A DNA stretch of 6,320 bases, from the NCBI GenBank assembly GCA_903834675.1, contig CAILKC010000513.1, positions 1 to 6,320 of the forward strand, read 5' to 3'. Position 1 is the first letter of the stretch. Each line of letters starts with the position of its first letter. The DNA is from an uncultured Victivallales bacterium. GTDB lineage: Bacteria; Verrucomicrobiota; Lentisphaeria; Oligosphaerales; JAFGRS01. Below are positions 4,625 to 6,320 of the stretch, piece by piece. The translations under genes were made by a program, and so were the position numbers. Below the pieces are notes generated by a model that was not told the origin of the DNA, did no database searches, and was given only the letters and a program-made list of their open reading frames with translations.

Positions 4625-5857
4625 TTAGCGGCCCGCTTTACCGGGTTTGTTTAGCCCTATATCCACGCGCCGCAAACGCGCCACCACGGCCCGGTGTTGC
4701 GCCCGACTAGCCGACTCTACCTTGGCCATACACGGACGAAGCCCCTTACCACACAGAATATAGTCCAACCTCAGCCACGGCCCGAAGAATGTCAAGGGGT
4801 TCCGAGTTGTGCCAGGAAAAGTGAAACCACACCCCCAGCCCCGCTCGGCGTACGCATCATGCAGACCACTCGCCATAGTTCTATAAATATAGCCGCAGTG
4901 CGGCGAATTCAAGTCACCGGCTACGATTGCGGGATCATCTTCAGCCGCGACTCTCTGCTGCAAGGCACGAGCGAGGGGTACACGTGAGGTAAGGCTAGCC
5001 GTCACGGCTAACCTCGCATCCGAGCCAAACCAGCCGTGTGAGCGGATCCATTCCTTCAGCAATCCGAGTCCCATCAGTCGCCCCAGTTCACGACGCGGCG
5101 TCGGCAGGTGCACCGCGTACACGATCAGCGCTGTGCCGTCCCAGTCAAGCTCAAAGCGCGCCGCCACGAGTTGGCCCTGCCAGTGCAGGTCGTCGACCCA
5201 GGCAACCGACCTGATGGGGAAGCGGCTGATCACCACATACTCGCCCAGTGCCTGCACGCAGCGGTCCGAGTACTGACGGGCGTAAGCGCCGCCATGGTTG
5301 GCAGCATCTTGGAGAACGATAACGTCGGGGGCCTCCGCTTCCACAAAGGACGTCAGCCGAGCGTTGTTGCGCTGGCCCATGTTGCAGGTCATGACAACCA
5401 CGGTTGGGCCACTGGTAGCGCAGCCCGGCAGCGGCAGAGAGAAACCCATGTAGGCAAAGAGGATCAGGGCGACCGTCGCCGCGTCCACAAGCAGTGAGAG
5501 CGGACAGAGCAGCAAGCCCACGGGAGCAAGCACGGCCATGGGCAGCAGGCTGAACTGAGGTGGCAGGTACAGGAACGGCCACAGGAGCCCCCAGCGCTCA
5601 CCAATCATCCTGAACAGGAGGAGCAGAAGGAGCAGACACCCCAGATAGCCTACCGCAGCCCCCCACACTGACCACCACAGCAGTCGGGTAAGCCGCCGCA
5701 GCCCAGCGCACAGGCGCGCGTCCCAGTGCCAGACATCTGCCACACGGTTGAGCAACCATTCGGCAGGGCTAGAGGAAACTCCGCACAGACAACCGCATAG
5801 TGGCCGAAACCATAGCAGCCACGAACGCGGTTTCTGAGCACGCTCCGCCTCGTGCAT
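4625..5857 (-). CDS. Membrane-anchored endonuclease/exonuclease/phosphatase (EEP) family protein
   Basis: A 410-residue protein. Two or three transmembrane segments occupy about 59-83 (including a run of seven Leu), 91-120 and 122-142. The EEP fold occupies about 152-397. Family landmarks in order are TCNMG (N159), VIVLQDA (184, Asp where Glu is usual), YVVISRFPI, YAVHLPTP (H250), AGDLNSP (D315, N317), RLDYIL (D365) and AQHRAVVARL (H388, with Gln 387 where SDH-type proteins have Asp). Family members are metal-dependent phosphodiesterases or phosphatases acting on nucleic acids, inositol phosphates or sphingolipids; the substrate here is unknown. With three helices and a cytoplasmic N-terminus, the domain would face the periplasm (inference). 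The ATG at 5857 is preferred because AGAAGGA (5866-5872) lies 8 nt upstream; a GTG at 5878 would add seven residues. It is probably first in the transcript. Confidence 0.82.
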   Translation of the reverse strand: MHEAERAQKPRSWLLWFRPLCGCLCGVSSSPAEWLLNRVADVWHWDARLCAGLRRLTRLLWWSVWGAAVGYLGCLLLLLLLFRMIGERWGLLWPFLYLPPQFSLLPMAVLAPVGLLLCPLSLLVDAATVALILFAYMGFSLPLPGCATSGPTVVVMTCNMGQRNNARLTSFVEAEAPDVIVLQDAANHGGAYARQYSDRCVQALGEYVVISRFPIRSVAWVDDLHWQGQLVAARFELDWDGTALIVYAVHLPTPRRELGRLMGLGLLKEWIRSHGWFGSDARLAVTASLTSRVPLARALQQRVAAEDDPAIVAGDLNSPHCGYIYRTMASGLHDAYAERGWGCGFTFPGTTRNPLTFFGPWLRLDYILCGKGLRPCMAKVESASRAQHRAVVARLRRVDIGLNKPGKAGR

Positions 5858-5897
5858 TATGCACGTCCTTCTAAGCACAACACGATCACACTGATCG
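5851..5897. promoter_or_regulatory. Two 15-bp interrupted palindromes at the start of the EEP gene
   Basis: CGTGCA-TTA-TGCACG (5851-5865) is a perfect 6-3-6 palindrome that contains the EEP start codon (5855-5857). CGATCA-CAC-TGATCG (5883-5897) is a second perfect 6-3-6 palindrome, centred 32 bp away. As RNA, the first could hide the start codon in a hairpin; as DNA, either could be a regulator half-site pair. The sequences differ, so they are not one repeated operator. No convincing sigma70 -35/-10 pair is visible near them. Confidence 0.35.
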
Positions 5898-6051
5898 GGT
5901 TCCGCAACTACTCTTGGACAAATTCAGGCAAAGCGCGTCCATCCAAGCCGGGCCGGTTGGCGGGTAACTTACCGCTCTCAGGCTTCGACGTCCACCCAAT
6001 CCCGCGTAACTTCAAAGCGCCTCTTTGGAATGAGGGGCTGTAAAAATGATG
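5898..6051. other. Upstream intergenic stretch without a supported gene
   Basis: This stretch should contain the promoter of the minus-strand cluster, but I found no convincing promoter elements. Small inverted repeats are present: GCGGGTAA/TTACCGC near 5960-5975, and TTCAAAG/CTTTGGAA at 6011-6030. Open frames across it run into the repeats on the right and lack ribosome-binding sites. Confidence 0.4.
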
Positions 6052-6127
6052 GACCTGTGCAATAAGGGAGTCCGTCTGGAGCGCTGAAGGCGCGCTGAGA
6101 TACCAGCCCAGGGCAACGCCCCATGGG
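6052..6127 (-). repeat. Interspersed hairpin repeat, copy 3 (inverted)
   Basis: On the minus strand this 76-nt stretch reads from CCCATGGGGCGTTGCCC through GGGCTGGTATC and CTTCAGCGCTCC to CTTATTGCACAGGTC. About 66 of 75 positions match copy 1 at 200-274. Its terminal hairpin pairs 6107-6113 with 6121-6127, with one mismatch. It lies upstream of the four-gene cluster in the opposite orientation to copies 1 and 2, so the cluster is bracketed by inverted copies. Confidence 0.8.
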
Positions 6128-6320
6128 CGCTAAGATAACGAAACTCGGTCGCTTTTCGCCCTTCGAAAGCGGTGTCGAGCCACCGCACTCCAAAGCACCC
6201 CACGTTGTTGGGGTGCAGTATGATACCGCCTGGCGTGGCGCAGCCAGGCAGGCTTTGGACTGTCGGCGGCTTGACGCCGCTTTCTCACCCTTTGGGGTCG
6301 TAAGCGGTTCTATGTTAGCG
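6128..6320. repeat. Nested inverted-repeat element (MITE- or REP-like)
   Basis: The outer ends CGCTAAGATA (6128-6137) and TATGTTAGCG (6311-6320) are inverted repeats matching 9 of 10. Inside, GAAAGCGG...CCAAAGC (6165-6196) pairs with GCTTTGG...CCGCTTTC (6252-6284), 32-33 nt with few mismatches. Between these arms lie two perfect hairpins: GCACCCCA/TGGGGTGC (6195-6202, 6209-6216) and GCCTGGC/GCCAGGC (6228-6234, 6243-6249). Drawn out, it folds as a clover-leaf. The arm sequence is of a type I recall as abundant in Verrucomicrobia-like genomes. No transposase is encoded. The element may continue beyond the window. Confidence 0.7.

Noticed and set aside
5978..6203. Two overlapping minus-strand open frames (63-71 codons; one product begins MECGGSTPLSKGEK)
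   Set aside because: They consist largely of the translated hairpin repeats at 6052-6196, have no good ribosome-binding site, and are the sort of repeat-derived frame often mis-annotated as hypothetical proteins.
1..6320. CRISPR array, tRNA, rRNA or transposase gene
   Set aside because: No regularly spaced direct repeats with unique spacers, no tRNA clover-leaf with conserved bases, no rRNA-like stretch and no transposase motif were found on either strand.

Overview
The window looks like a piece of a bacterial (Gram-negative, diderm) chromosome. All four convincing protein genes lie on the minus strand in one direction. They encode a polysaccharide export (OPX/Wza-type) protein, an outer-membrane beta-barrel, a small two-helix membrane protein, and a membrane-anchored endonuclease/exonuclease/phosphatase-fold protein. 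Both intergenic ends carry hairpin-rich interspersed repeats. One has the form 'gaaagcgg.gtc.agcc.ccgca.tccaaagc'. From memory I associate this type, and the 'gggctggtatc' type, with genomes of the PVC superphylum (Verrucomicrobiota, Lentisphaerota, Kiritimatiellota, Planctomycetota) or similar MAG lineages. That assignment is memory-based and low confidence, because no marker gene is present.

Layout in window order: 1-454 holds no confident gene, only a possible 3' end of a plus-strand gene, an 18-nt period repeat, two direct copies of a hairpin repeat and other inverted repeats. 455-2050 (-) is the OPX protein with a signal peptide, a helical hairpin, PES and three SLBB-like units. 2051-2220 is an intergenic gap in which the Shine-Dalgarno/GTG start region of the OPX gene is duplicated in tandem. 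2221-4227 (-) is the beta-barrel. 4224-4262 (-) is a possible 12-residue leader ORF whose stop overlaps the barrel start. 4302-4580 (-) is the PLDc_N-like membrane protein. 4625-5857 (-) is the EEP-domain membrane protein. 5858-6051 holds two short palindromes and otherwise nothing I recognise. 6052-6320 holds an inverted copy of the left-end hairpin repeat, then a nested inverted-repeat element that reaches the window end.

Transcription order is EEP, PLDc_N, barrel, OPX, with gaps of 44, 74 and 170 nt, so an operon is plausible. The most informative pairing is the last one. The OPX protein has no visible lipobox and no C-terminal membrane helix after its last SLBB unit, so it should not be able to form the Wza-type outer-membrane pore alone. 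The adjacent barrel is the obvious candidate for the outer-membrane channel, as in the myxobacterial OPX plus beta-barrel porin pairs. The window has no glycosyltransferase, polymerase, flippase or PCP/Wzc-type kinase, so the polymer is unknown; such genes would be expected nearby if the interpretation is right.

The least ordinary features are the translation-initiation regions of the barrel and OPX genes (stacked SD-GTG units, a coupled mini-ORF) and the inverted repeat copies that bracket the four genes.
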